A DNA stretch of 49,643 bases from Gemmatimonadota bacterium. GTDB taxonomy: Bacteria; Latescibacterota; UBA2968. Position numbers and translations under genes: made by a program. Below are positions 1-8,981 of the stretch, piece after piece. The stretch spans positions 1 through 49,643 of the forward strand of contig JAPOXY010000100.1 of assembly GCA_026706845.1 (NCBI GenBank). The letters run 5' to 3'. The number at the start of each line of letters is the position of its first letter. The first letter of the stretch is position 1. The notes below the pieces were generated by a model, which saw only the letters and a program-made list of their open reading frames with translations, had not been told where the DNA came from and did not search any database.

Positions 1-2476
1 TGGATCGCGCTGCGCGAATGGCCTGCATGCTCACGGTTCCAAAGGCGATGATCAGGGCCATTATCGCGCTTGCAACAAATGGCAAGACATTCAGACCTGT
101 CTGATAGGCAAACCCGGAGAGCCAGTCGCGCATCAGGTAATAGGCGATTGGCCAGGCGATGAGATTGGCGAGCAGGATGAGCAACATAAACTCGCGTGAG
201 AGTAGCATGACCAGATGTGGTGTGGATGCGCCCAGTACTTTGCGCACGCCAATTTCTTTGGTGCGAGATTGAACCATGAATGCGGCCAGTCCGAACAGTC
301 CTAAACACGCCACAAAAATTGCCAGTAGTGAGAATATCCCGAGCATTTTGCCGGTGAGTTGCTCGTTGTAATAGATCCAATCTATGATTTCGTCCAGAAA
401 GTGATATTCGAAAGGCGCATCTGGTACAAAGCGTTTCCACTGCGTTTCGAGGAAGGATAGGGTTTGCACGGTGTTTTCTGGTCGGATGCGTAAAGCCAGA
501 GAATAAAACATCTTCCAGCGGGCCAAAAATCCCATGGGGGCGATTTCTTCTCGTAGTGTCAAATTGTGGTAGTCTTTTACGACCCCAATTACGGTCAGGG
601 ACAGGTTGTCATACGCTGGTAACACAATCTGTCTGCCAATCGGGTCGTCCTCCCAGCCGAGCAAGCGCACGGCTGTTTCGTTCAAAATAATTGCCTGAGA
701 GGTATCGCTGGCAACAGTGGATGAGAAGGTGCGACCGCGAAGTACGGGGATTTCAAATGTTTCAAAGAACGAATCGTCAACTTCGTTTATGCGAAGTGTC
801 CGTTCTTTTGTGCGGTCTCCATTGGGCCAGATTAGTCGCAGTCGCCCGCTGTATCCCGTGATGTCGAAACGCAGTGCCGACGCGCTGAGGATATTGGGGT
901 GTTCGAGAAAGACCTGTTTGACCATCTGGTGGCGTGCCGAAAGGCGTATTTGTGGGTTGGATTCCTTCTTAAAATCGCGGACAAAAATAGGTAAACGCAC
1001 AATGTGATCGTGTGCAAAACCCATATCTTTGGTTTCTATAAATCGTAGTTGCTGATAAACCACCAGGGTACAGATCACCAGTAAGATGGACATGCCAAAC
1101 TGAAAAACTACGAGTCCTTTCCGTAGCCCTGTGGATCCCGATGAGGAATACGCACTGCCTTTTAACGCGGTCACCGGGCGAAAAGAAGAAAGGAAAAATG
1201 CCGGATACCATCCCGCCAGTAATCCGACCAACAATGTGAATGCCAGTACTGCCGGTGCACCTGCCATCACTGTAGCTGCATTGAGGTGTAAATCGCCGCG
1301 CACAAATTGGTTGAATAAGGGCAGGCATAACTCGACCAGTGCCAGTGCAATCAGCAAGGCGGTGGAGGTTAAAAGCAGGGATTCGCTCAAGAACTGAACC
1401 ATTAGTTGTGGGCGATGCGCCCCAACGACTTTGCGCACGCCTACCTCGCGCTTGCGGGTGACAGCGCGTGCAGTTGCCAGGTTTGTAAAATTCACGCATG
1501 CAATTACGACCAGGATCAGTCCAATAGCCGCCAGCATGTAAATTTTTTCAATAGGGCTATTGGCAGTCGGGTTAAAATCGGATTCGCCATACAGGTACAC
1601 GCGATGCAGGGGCTGTAGATGATAGGCGTTTTTTTCTGCAACTTCATCTCCCATATACTGCTTGATTAACGGCTGAAGAGGATAATGAGGCCAACGAGAC
1701 TTATTTTCAGCCGCGACTTTATCCCCCATATACTGCACGATCAGCGACTGCATTTTCGCCTGGAGAGTTTCTGCGTTTTGCCCTGCTTTTAATAGCACAT
1801 AGGTTTTTACCGGACGCCACGATTGCTTGGGTAGCCACATCGTCCATACTTCTTGCGTTTCTTCTACGGGGGGTGTTGTGGTTGAGAGTATTTGAAAATA
1901 AAGGTCTGATGAGAGGTGTGGTGCCTTCACAATACCCGTTACTGTGTACTCGCCCGGAAAATTGCGATTGTCGATTGAAACTGTTTGCCCCATGGGGTCT
2001 GTATCGCCAAACAAGAGTTGCGCCATGTCGTCGGTAATGACCACAGAGTAGGGCAGGCGAAACGCGGTCTTTGGATCGCCTTTTATGAGGGGAAAATCAA
2101 ATACGTCCAAAAAGTTGTCATCCACCAGCCTCAGCAGAAACACGCCCTCGCGTTCGCCGTATTGTGCAGATATGGTCAGCGGGAACGTACGCACCGTTGT
2201 TTCTACTTCGGGAAATGTTTCTTTCAGCACAGGACCGAGTGCGCCCGAAGTTCCGCTACTATAAGTTGTTTGCGTTGTGCTGCGTTCTTCCCGAATTACT
2301 TTGTAAATTCTATCACCCAGGGTGTGAGTGCGATTTACTGCAAACTCCTGCTGGATATACAACAGGATCAGAATGCCACACGCCAGGCCGATGGCGAGTC
2401 CCAGTACATTGATGGAGGTGTACAATTTGTGCCGCATCAAATTGCGGATCGCAACGGTTAGATAATTTTTAATCAT
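1..2476 (-). CDS. MacB/FtsX-type ABC transporter permease, truncated by the window edge
   Basis: Inner-membrane permease of a MacB-type ABC exporter. It starts at the ATG at 2474-2476 behind the Shine-Dalgarno-like AGAGGAT. The frame stays open for 825 codons to base 1, where the sequence reads as the conserved C-terminal stretch (SMQAIRAARS), so only about 10 residues should be missing. It is a very close paralogue of the permease at 5946-8375, with long stretches nearly identical in DNA, which implies a recent duplication. It differs by a 26-residue tandem duplication near residues 245-285, where the motif QYMGD appears twice. Expected architecture is one N-terminal membrane segment, a large periplasmic domain, then FtsX-type membrane blocks. 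Last gene of the array in this window; its own ATPase would be the one at 5065-5844. Confidence 0.9.
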   Translation of the reverse strand, partial: MIKNYLTVAIRNLMRHKLYTSINVLGLAIGLACGILILLYIQQEFAVNRTHTLGDRIYKVIREERSTTQTTYSSGTSGALGPVLKETFPEVETTVRTFPLTISAQYGEREGVFLLRLVDDNFLDVFDFPLIKGDPKTAFRLPYSVVITDDMAQLLFGDTDPMGQTVSIDNRNFPGEYTVTGIVKAPHLSSDLYFQILSTTTPPVEETQEVWTMWLPKQSWRPVKTYVLLKAGQNAETLQAKMQSLIVQYMGDKVAAENKSRWPHYPLQPLIKQYMGDEVAEKNAYHLQPLHRVYLYGESDFNPTANSPIEKIYMLAAIGLILVVIACVNFTNLATARAVTRKREVGVRKVVGAHRPQLMVQFLSESLLLTSTALLIALALVELCLPLFNQFVRGDLHLNAATVMAGAPAVLAFTLLVGLLAGWYPAFFLSSFRPVTALKGSAYSSSGSTGLRKGLVVFQFGMSILLVICTLVVYQQLRFIETKDMGFAHDHIVRLPIFVRDFKKESNPQIRLSARHQMVKQVFLEHPNILSASALRFDITGYSGRLRLIWPNGDRTKERTLRINEVDDSFFETFEIPVLRGRTFSSTVASDTSQAIILNETAVRLLGWEDDPIGRQIVLPAYDNLSLTVIGVVKDYHNLTLREEIAPMGFLARWKMFYSLALRIRPENTVQTLSFLETQWKRFVPDAPFEYHFLDEIIDWIYYNEQLTGKMLGIFSLLAIFVACLGLFGLAAFMVQSRTKEIGVRKVLGASTPHLVMLLSREFMLLILLANLIAWPIAYYLMRDWLSGFAYQTGLNVLPFVASAIMALIIAFGTVSMQAIRAARS

Positions 2477-2560
2477 GATTTTATCCTCTGTTTCGTCCAG
2501 TTATTTTGCAGCCAGCAGTCAGCGGTCCCAATCCTCAGCCCTCGGCCCCAACCTCCATTT

Positions 2561-4930
2561 TCACTCATCTCGCAACGCATCTACGGGATTGCGATGTGCG
2601 GCTTCCCAGGCTTGATAACTCACAGTGGTCAATGCGATGAGTAACGCCAGAAGACCACCCAGGACAAAAGGCCATACATCCAGATCAATGCGATAGGCGA
2701 AATCCTTCAGCCAGTTTTCCATCGCGTAATAGGCGATTGGCCAGGCAATCAGGTTGGAAATTATCACAAGTTTTACGAACTCTCTGGAAACCAATTTCAG
2801 GATGTCGGGGACCGAAGCTCCCATGACTTTGCGAATGCCAATTTCTTTGTTGCGCTGTTCAGCCGCAAAAGAAACCAGGCCGAACAATCCGATACAGGCT
2901 ACGAAGATAGCCAGTAAACTGAATGAGGTGAGAATACGACCCAGCCGTTCTTCCGCGCGGTATAGCCGCTCGAAATCCGAATCGAGAAAATTGGCTGAAA
3001 AAGAGTACGTAGAAGTGATTTGTTCCCACGCCTCTCTAGCATAAGTCAGAGTTCCGGGAATATCTCTGCCAGTGATCTTGACAGCAATTATACCGTACCA
3101 GGCAGGTTTCTGATGAATGACAAGAGGTTCGATTTTATGATGCAAAGACTTGAAATTGAAATCGCGGACCACTCCAACAACCTGGCCCATCTCTTTTTCA
3201 TCCCAAACGCGGAACGGCTTGCCTACAGCATCTGTCCATCCGAGTTCTTTGACAGCAGCTTCATTTAGCAGATATGCCTGTGTGTTGTCCGTTTCGATGT
3301 CCCAGGACATATTCCTTCCAGCCACCAGTTCCAGGTCCAGTGTCTTGACCAGATCTGGATCACCCATCAAAGAATAGAAACTCACCGCCTTATTCTTTTC
3401 CCAGAAATATCCCCTGCTCGTTGCGACTCTGCCCGGAAGAGCCGTGGTGGATGCTACCGAAAGGATGTTGGGATTTTGTAGCAATTTTTGTTTGAAAACG
3501 GTGTAATGCGCGTTGATATCTCGATTCCGTCCGAAGAAAACGACGCGTTCTTTTTCGAATCCCAAATTTTGTGATCTCATAAATTGGAACTGCCGAAACA
3601 CAGTAACCGTACCTATGATTAACACAATGGTGATAGCAAATTGCAACACGATCAGGATTTGCCTGAAAGAAGTGCCCCTGGTGTGAAGGTGGGCAATGCC
3701 CTTTAGTACAGAGGTGGGCTGAAAAGAAGAGAGATAGAACGCGGGATAGCTGCCTGCAATAATGCCCACGACCAACCCGGTACACAGCAATTTGAGGAAT
3801 AAATCCACATTGTCCAGGTATCTGAACATCACATTCTGACCCGAGAGCGCGTTGAAGTGGGGCAGTAAAAGTTCCGATAGGGCAAGAGCCATAACCAGTG
3901 CCATGAAACTCAGGAGAATCGCCTCGCCCAGGAATTGTCTGATGAGATGCCAGCGATGTGCTCCGAACACTTTTCGCAATCCCACTTCTCGGGCGCGCTT
4001 TGATGAACGCGCAGTAGCCAGATTCACAAAATTGATGCAGGCAATGAGCAGGACGGACATGGCGATAGTCAGGAAGGTATAGATGTGCCGGATATCCGTC
4101 TTGGGACCGAAGCTGTAATTTGTCTCTGTATCAAAATGGATATCTGCAATGGGCTGGAGCCGAAGGTCTTTGTTTCTCCATTGCTCGTCGCTGTGTTTTT
4201 CTCTGGAAACAGCGAATTTTTTTTCCAGGTTTTCGGGCGCGTAGCCTTTTGGCAGGAGAAGGTAGGTGTAATAATTCCAGTTCACGAATTCGTCCAGGGC
4301 ATCAGCTCTTCCGAGAACCTCTTTCAAAGATGCGAAAGTAGCAAGATAATTGAACTGAAGGTGTGAGTTTGACGGTGGGTTCTCCATAACGCCGGTTATC
4401 TTAAACTGAAACTTGTTGTCATACAGCAGGACCTTTCCCAGAGGATTTTCATTGCCAAACGCCCGTCGTGCAGCGCGTTCGGTCAGCACGATTGAAAAAG
4501 GATCGCGCAGTGCCGTTGTGGGATCACCATGGGTCATGGGAAATGAGAAGACTTTTAAGAAAGAGGGATCTACATAATAAAATCCAGAGGAACGGAGCCT
4601 TTTCTCACCGTATTTCAACAATTTGGAATAGGAATGCACGCGGACGGCGTGGATGACCTCGGGAAATTCTCGCATAAACACAGGCGCGCATCCCGATGGT
4701 GTTACAGCAGATCTGCTCTGTTCTCCAGTATCATTTTTGAATTCCCAGTTGATCTGGAAGATCCGATTCCCTTTTTCGTGAAATCGATCGTAGCTTAGTT
4801 CGTGCTGCACGTACAAAGAAATAATCAGGAAACAGGCAATGCCTACAGCCAATCCGAGAATATTGATCAACGAATACATTTTTTGATTGCGCAGATTGCG
4901 GATCGCAATAACAAAGTAATTTTTGATCAT
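2561..4930 (-). CDS. MacB/FtsX-type ABC transporter permease
   Basis: Full-length 789-residue permease. Membrane segments are visible near residues 22-42, 284-305, 335-355, 378-398, 425-445, 670-690, 722-740 and 755-775, the usual eight-segment layout with two periplasmic domains. Both FtsX signature motifs are present (REVGLRKVFGA and KEIGIRKVMGA). The start follows GAGGATAAGATC-ATG. The 5' leader (about 4926-4960) resembles the leader of the neighbouring permease (about 2472-2510), supporting tandem duplication. The C-terminus RNPVDALRDE is identical to that of the permease remnant just upstream. Substrate unknown; related arrays in other bacteria are usually annotated as antimicrobial peptide or macrolide exporters, which I cannot confirm here. 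Confidence 0.93.
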   Translation of the reverse strand: MIKNYFVIAIRNLRNQKMYSLINILGLAVGIACFLIISLYVQHELSYDRFHEKGNRIFQINWEFKNDTGEQSRSAVTPSGCAPVFMREFPEVIHAVRVHSYSKLLKYGEKRLRSSGFYYVDPSFLKVFSFPMTHGDPTTALRDPFSIVLTERAARRAFGNENPLGKVLLYDNKFQFKITGVMENPPSNSHLQFNYLATFASLKEVLGRADALDEFVNWNYYTYLLLPKGYAPENLEKKFAVSREKHSDEQWRNKDLRLQPIADIHFDTETNYSFGPKTDIRHIYTFLTIAMSVLLIACINFVNLATARSSKRAREVGLRKVFGAHRWHLIRQFLGEAILLSFMALVMALALSELLLPHFNALSGQNVMFRYLDNVDLFLKLLCTGLVVGIIAGSYPAFYLSSFQPTSVLKGIAHLHTRGTSFRQILIVLQFAITIVLIIGTVTVFRQFQFMRSQNLGFEKERVVFFGRNRDINAHYTVFKQKLLQNPNILSVASTTALPGRVATSRGYFWEKNKAVSFYSLMGDPDLVKTLDLELVAGRNMSWDIETDNTQAYLLNEAAVKELGWTDAVGKPFRVWDEKEMGQVVGVVRDFNFKSLHHKIEPLVIHQKPAWYGIIAVKITGRDIPGTLTYAREAWEQITSTYSFSANFLDSDFERLYRAEERLGRILTSFSLLAIFVACIGLFGLVSFAAEQRNKEIGIRKVMGASVPDILKLVSREFVKLVIISNLIAWPIAYYAMENWLKDFAYRIDLDVWPFVLGGLLALLIALTTVSYQAWEAAHRNPVDALRDE

Positions 4931-4977
4931 GATCTTATCCTCTATTCCGCCCAGTTATTTCGCAGTAAGCGCGACGA

Positions 4978-5165
4978 TTACTCATCTCGCAACGCATCCA
5001 CGGGATTGCGACAAAAAGTGTCCGAACTATTGTTATAACACCAATCACAGTCAGGATTTGGTTTTTAAATGCTGGCGACTTGATCTGTTTGCCAATCGGG
5101 TCGTTCTTCCAGCCGAGCAGGCGCCTGGCTGTTTTGTTCAAAATAGTTGCTCGATTGGCTGTCGC
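4978..5165 (-). pseudogene. Remnant of a deleted ABC permease paralogue
   Basis: On the minus strand, 5165-5050 encodes a fragment (ILNKTARRLLGWKNDPIGKQ) that matches an internal segment of the permeases at 5946 and 1 (ILNETAVRLLGWEDDPIGKQ). About 40 bases later, in another frame, 5010-4978 encodes RNPVDALRDE and a stop, the exact C-terminus of the permease at 2561. Everything else of a roughly 800-residue gene is gone: the N-terminal two thirds, and the stretch between the periplasmic fragment and the last ten codons. The ATPase gene now reads into this remnant out of frame and stops inside it at 5065. This looks like deletion by recombination between neighbouring paralogues. Confidence 0.85.
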
Positions 5166-5844
5166 GATTTTCTTTAATATTTTCTGTCGAGACATGACCG
5201 TCGAACAGGTGGATGATGCGATGCGCGTAGCCCGCGTCGTGAAAGTTATGGGTCACCATTACGATTGTCGTGCCGCTTTTGTTCAGTTCGGTCAACAGAT
5301 CCATGACTTCGTTGCCGTTTGCCGAGTCGAGATTACCCGTTGGCTCGTCTGCGAGGATGATGTTGGGGTTTGCTATGACGGCTCTTGCCACGGCCACGCG
5401 CTGCTGCTGACCGCCCGATAATTGCTGCGGGAAATGCTTTTCGCGGTGTTTGATGCCCATGTATTCCAGCGATTCATCCAGGCGCTGTTTGCGCTCACTA
5501 ACTGGTAAGCCCAGATATAGCAGGGGCAGTTCCACGTTTTCGGCGACGGTCAGTTCGTCGATGAGGTTGAAGCTTTGAAATACAAAGCCGATGTTTGACT
5601 TGCGGGTGTTGGCTCTTTGTCGCTCGGTGTGTTTGGATACTTCTTCTTCGTTCAGAAAGTATTCCCCACCGCTCGGATTGTCCAGCAGACCGAGGACGTT
5701 CAAGAGTGTGGATTTGCCGCATCCCGATGGTCCCATTACGGCGACGAATTCGCCTTCGTCAATGTCTATATTGACACTGTTCAGGGCGGTTGTTTCCACT
5801 TCTTCTGTGGTATAGACTTTCTGGAGGTTGACGGTTTTGATCAT
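5065..5844 (-). CDS. ABC transporter ATP-binding protein (MacB/LolD type)
   Basis: Cytoplasmic ATPase that powers the surrounding permeases. Visible motifs are Walker A GPSGCGKST near residues 39-47, Q-loop FVFQSFNLID, signature LSGGQQQRVAVARA, Walker B IILADEPTGNLDS and the H-loop MVTHNFHDA. The start has AAAGGAG upstream. It is 259 residues; the family normally ends shortly after the HLFDGHV segment near residue 215. The last 25 or so residues are translated from the permease remnant at 4978-5165 in the wrong frame, so the tail is acquired by deletion and is probably not functional. It is the only ATPase for at least five permeases in the window. Confidence 0.95.
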   Translation of the reverse strand: MIKTVNLQKVYTTEEVETTALNSVNIDIDEGEFVAVMGPSGCGKSTLLNVLGLLDNPSGGEYFLNEEEVSKHTERQRANTRKSNIGFVFQSFNLIDELTVAENVELPLLYLGLPVSERKQRLDESLEYMGIKHREKHFPQQLSGGQQQRVAVARAVIANPNIILADEPTGNLDSANGNEVMDLLTELNKSGTTIVMVTHNFHDAGYAHRIIHLFDGHVSTENIKENRDSQSSNYFEQNSQAPARLEERPDWQTDQVASI

Positions 5845-5945
5845 TGTGAGACTCCTTTTGTAAAAAGCGATCAGCGATCAGCTTTTAAAGACGACCTGCA
5901 TTAAGCCTCGAGATTGAGGCCGTGAGCATTCTTTCAATACTGTTT

Positions 5946-8375
5946 TTATTCATATCTCAACGCATCAATTGGATTGGAACGCGCGGCGCGAATGGCTTGC
6001 ATGCTCACGGTGCCAAAGGCGATGATCAGTGCCAGTATCGCGCTTGCAATAAATGGCAAGACATCCAGGTCTGTCTGATAGGCAAATCCAGAGAGCCAGT
6101 CGCGCATCAGGTAATAGGCGATTGGCCAGGCGATGAGATTGGCGAGCAGGATGAGCAACACAAATTCGCGCGAGAGTAGCATGACCAGATGCGGTGTGGA
6201 TGCGCCCAAGACCTTCCGCACGCCAATTTCTTTGGTGCGAGACTGAACCATAAATGCCGCCAGTCCGAATAGCCCCAAACAGGCTACAAAAATTGCCAGT
6301 AATGAGAACACGCCGAGCATTTTGCCGGTGAGTTGTTCGTTGAAATAGTACCACTGTATGATTTCATCTAAAAAGTGACATGCAAAGGGTACCTCTGGCA
6401 AAAAGTGTTTCCACTGCATTTCGAGAAAGGACAGAGTTTGCGCGGTGTTTTCTGGTCGGATGCGCAGGGCCAGCGAAACAAACAGTCTCCATTTGCCTAT
6501 AAATCCCATGGGTGCGATTTCTTCTCGTAGTGTCAAGCTGTGGTAGTCTTTTACGACCCCAATTACTATCAGGGATCGGTTTTCATATGCTGGTAACAAA
6601 ATTTGCTTGCCAATCGGGTCGTCCTCCCAGCCGAGCAGACGCACGGCTGTTTCGTTTAAAATAATTGCCTGTGATGTATCGCTGGCAACAGCGGCTGAAA
6701 AGGCGCGACCGCGAAGTACGGGGATTTCAAATGTCTCAAAAAACGAGTCGTCAACTTCGTTTATGCGAATTGTCCGTTCTTTTGTTCGGTCTCCATCGGG
6801 CCAGATCCGTCGCGGTCGTCCGCCGTATCCAGAAATGTCATATCGCAGAGCTGATGCACTGAGGATATTGGGGTGTTCGAGAAAGACCTGTTTGACCATC
6901 TGATGGCGTGCCGAAAGGCGTTTTTGTGGGTTGAATTCATGTTCACGGTCGTGAGCAAAGATCGGCAAACTCACAATGTGATCGCGTGCAAAACCCATAT
7001 TTTTGGTTTCTATAAATCGCAGTTGCTGATAAACCACCAGGGTGCAAATCACCAGCAAAATGGACATGCCAAATTGGAAAACTACGAGTCCTTTCCGCAA
7101 TCCTGTGGATCCCGATGAGGAAGATGCCCTGCTTTTTAACACTGTGACCGGGCTAAAAGAAGAGAGGAAAAACGCCGGATACCATCCCGCCAGTAATCCG
7201 ACCAACAATGTGAATGCCAGTACCGCTGGTGTGCATGTTATCACTGTAGCTGCGTTGAGGTGTAAGTTGCCGCGCACAAATTGGTTGAATAAGGGCAGGC
7301 ATAGCTCGACCAGTGCCAGGGCAATCAGCAGGGCAGAACAGGTTAAAAGCAGGGATTCAGTTAAAAATTGGACCATCAATTGTGGACGATGCGCGCCAAC
7401 GACTTTTCGCACGCCGACTTCGCGCTTGCGGGTGACAGCGCGCGCAGTTGCAAGATTTGTAAAATTCACGCAGGCAATGACCACGAGGATCAGTCCAATA
7501 GCTGCCAGCATGTAAATTTGTTGCATGGGGCTGCTGGCAGCCGGGTTAAAATCAGATTCGCCATACAGGTACACGCGGTGCATGGGCTGTAAATGGTAGG
7601 TATTGTTTGCCGCAACGTCATCCCCCATATACTGCACGATCAACGACTGCATTTTCGTCTGGAGGGTTTCTGCGTTTTGTCCTGCTTTTAATAGTACATA
7701 AGTTTTTACCGGACGCCAGGATTGCCTGGGTAGCCACATCATCCACGGCTCTTGTGTTTTTCCTACGGAGGGTATTGTGGTTGAGAGTAAATGAAATTGA
7801 AGGTCTGATAAAAGGTGTGGCGCTTTTACGATGCCGGTAACTGTGTACTCGCCTGGAAAATTGCGATTGTCCACCGAAACTGTTTTGCCCATTGGATCAG
7901 CATCGCCAAATAAGTGTTGTGCCATATCATCGGTAATGACCGCAGAGTAGGGCGTGCGAAACGCGGTTTCTAAGTCGCCTTTTATGAGAGGAAAATCGAA
8001 CACATCCAAAAAGTTGTCATCTATCAGCGCAAGGGTATATAGATTCTTGCGTTCTTCATATTTTGCAGATACGCCCCACCGCCAGATACGCACGGTTGTT
8101 TCTACTTCGGGAAATGTTTCTTTTAACACGGGACCAAGTGCGCCTGATGTACCTTCTGCGTATGTTGTTTGTGTACTGCCGCGTTCTTCCCGGATCACTT
8201 TATAAATGCGGTCACCCAGGGTGTGAGTGCGATCTACTGCAAATTCCTGCTGGATGTACAACAGGATTAAGATGCCACACGCCAGCCCGATGGCAAGTCC
8301 CAGCACATTGATGGATGTGTACAATTTGTGCCGCATCAAATTGCGGATTGCGACTGTCAGATAATTTTTGATCAT
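5946..8375 (-). CDS. MacB/FtsX-type ABC transporter permease
   Basis: Complete 809-residue permease, closest to the gene at 1-2476. The N-terminal membrane segment (INVLGLAIGLACGILILLYI, residues 23-42) is followed by a periplasmic MacB-like domain, an FtsX block with KREVGVRKVVGAHR, a second periplasmic domain, and a C-terminal FtsX block with KEIGVRKVLGAS. It ends in RSNPIDALRYE. The start is supported by AGGAGGCTTCTC-ATG. It lies directly between the ECF sigma gene (25-base gap) and the ATPase gene (about 100-base gap), so it is probably the core partner of the ATPase. Confidence 0.94.
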   Translation of the reverse strand: MIKNYLTVAIRNLMRHKLYTSINVLGLAIGLACGILILLYIQQEFAVDRTHTLGDRIYKVIREERGSTQTTYAEGTSGALGPVLKETFPEVETTVRIWRWGVSAKYEERKNLYTLALIDDNFLDVFDFPLIKGDLETAFRTPYSAVITDDMAQHLFGDADPMGKTVSVDNRNFPGEYTVTGIVKAPHLLSDLQFHLLSTTIPSVGKTQEPWMMWLPRQSWRPVKTYVLLKAGQNAETLQTKMQSLIVQYMGDDVAANNTYHLQPMHRVYLYGESDFNPAASSPMQQIYMLAAIGLILVVIACVNFTNLATARAVTRKREVGVRKVVGAHRPQLMVQFLTESLLLTCSALLIALALVELCLPLFNQFVRGNLHLNAATVITCTPAVLAFTLLVGLLAGWYPAFFLSSFSPVTVLKSRASSSSGSTGLRKGLVVFQFGMSILLVICTLVVYQQLRFIETKNMGFARDHIVSLPIFAHDREHEFNPQKRLSARHQMVKQVFLEHPNILSASALRYDISGYGGRPRRIWPDGDRTKERTIRINEVDDSFFETFEIPVLRGRAFSAAVASDTSQAIILNETAVRLLGWEDDPIGKQILLPAYENRSLIVIGVVKDYHSLTLREEIAPMGFIGKWRLFVSLALRIRPENTAQTLSFLEMQWKHFLPEVPFACHFLDEIIQWYYFNEQLTGKMLGVFSLLAIFVACLGLFGLAAFMVQSRTKEIGVRKVLGASTPHLVMLLSREFVLLILLANLIAWPIAYYLMRDWLSGFAYQTDLDVLPFIASAILALIIAFGTVSMQAIRAARSNPIDALRYE

Positions 8376-8399
8376 GAGAAGCCTCCTGGTAGATCGTGG

Positions 8400-8981
8400 T
8401 CAGCCTGCCCAACCTCCGACCTCTTGCTTTTCCAGTGCGCGTTTTAGCTGATGGCGCCCGCGGTGGAGCCAGATTTTTACGGTGCCGAGGGGTGCTTGCA
8501 TTTCCCATACGATTTCGCGGTAGGACAGTTCTTTTATGTAGCGAAGCCACATTGCGCGTTGTTGTGCTTTGGGCAATGTGCGCAAGCCCTGTGTTAAGCG
8601 TTGATGGCGTTCTTTTTGTATAATGCTATCTTCTGGCGTTGTCAGAGTGATTGGTTCGGGCATGTGTTGCGCTGCTGTTTCCAGGCCGTTTTTTCGGGAT
8701 AGCCGGGATCGTAGGTGTGACCGCCCGACGTTGATGGCAATGCGCGTCAGATAGGTTGTGAATGCCGATTCGCCGCGAAAATGGCGCAGGCTCTGAAAGA
8801 CTTTCATGAATACCACCTGGATCAAGTCATCGGCTTCCTCGCGGTCCTGCACATATCGCCCGACAATGGCGCGCACGCGATTCTGGTGTAGATGGTAGAG
8901 TTTGCCAAACGCGCTTTTGTCGCCGGCTTTGATCATGTGGATCAATTGCACATCGTTTTCTATTTCTGATCGTTTATTCAT
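8400..8981 (-). CDS. ECF-type RNA polymerase sigma factor
   Basis: 193-residue sigma-70 factor with only regions 2 and 4. Region 2 covers about residues 20-95, with FGKLY, the DDLIQVVFMKVF -10 recognition helix and the FRGESAFTTYLTRIAINV segment. Region 4 covers about 130-185, with LPKAQQRAMWLRYIKELSYREI followed by the helix-turn-helix GTVKIWLHRGRHQLK. The ATG overlaps the stop of the upstream permease by eight bases (TATGAATAA). A perfect GGAGG lies nine bases before it, inside the permease codons for its conserved C-terminus, so translation should be coupled. No anti-sigma gene is adjacent. Its position inside the exporter array suggests it controls this array or its stress response (inference). 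Confidence 0.93.
   Translation of the reverse strand: MNKRSEIENDVQLIHMIKAGDKSAFGKLYHLHQNRVRAIVGRYVQDREEADDLIQVVFMKVFQSLRHFRGESAFTTYLTRIAINVGRSHLRSRLSRKNGLETAAQHMPEPITLTTPEDSIIQKERHQRLTQGLRTLPKAQQRAMWLRYIKELSYREIVWEMQAPLGTVKIWLHRGRHQLKRALEKQEVGGWAG

Noticed and set aside
4935-5195. Stand-alone 86-residue gene
   Set aside because: It is the permease fossil read in one frame; the similarity to permeases breaks off and resumes in another frame.
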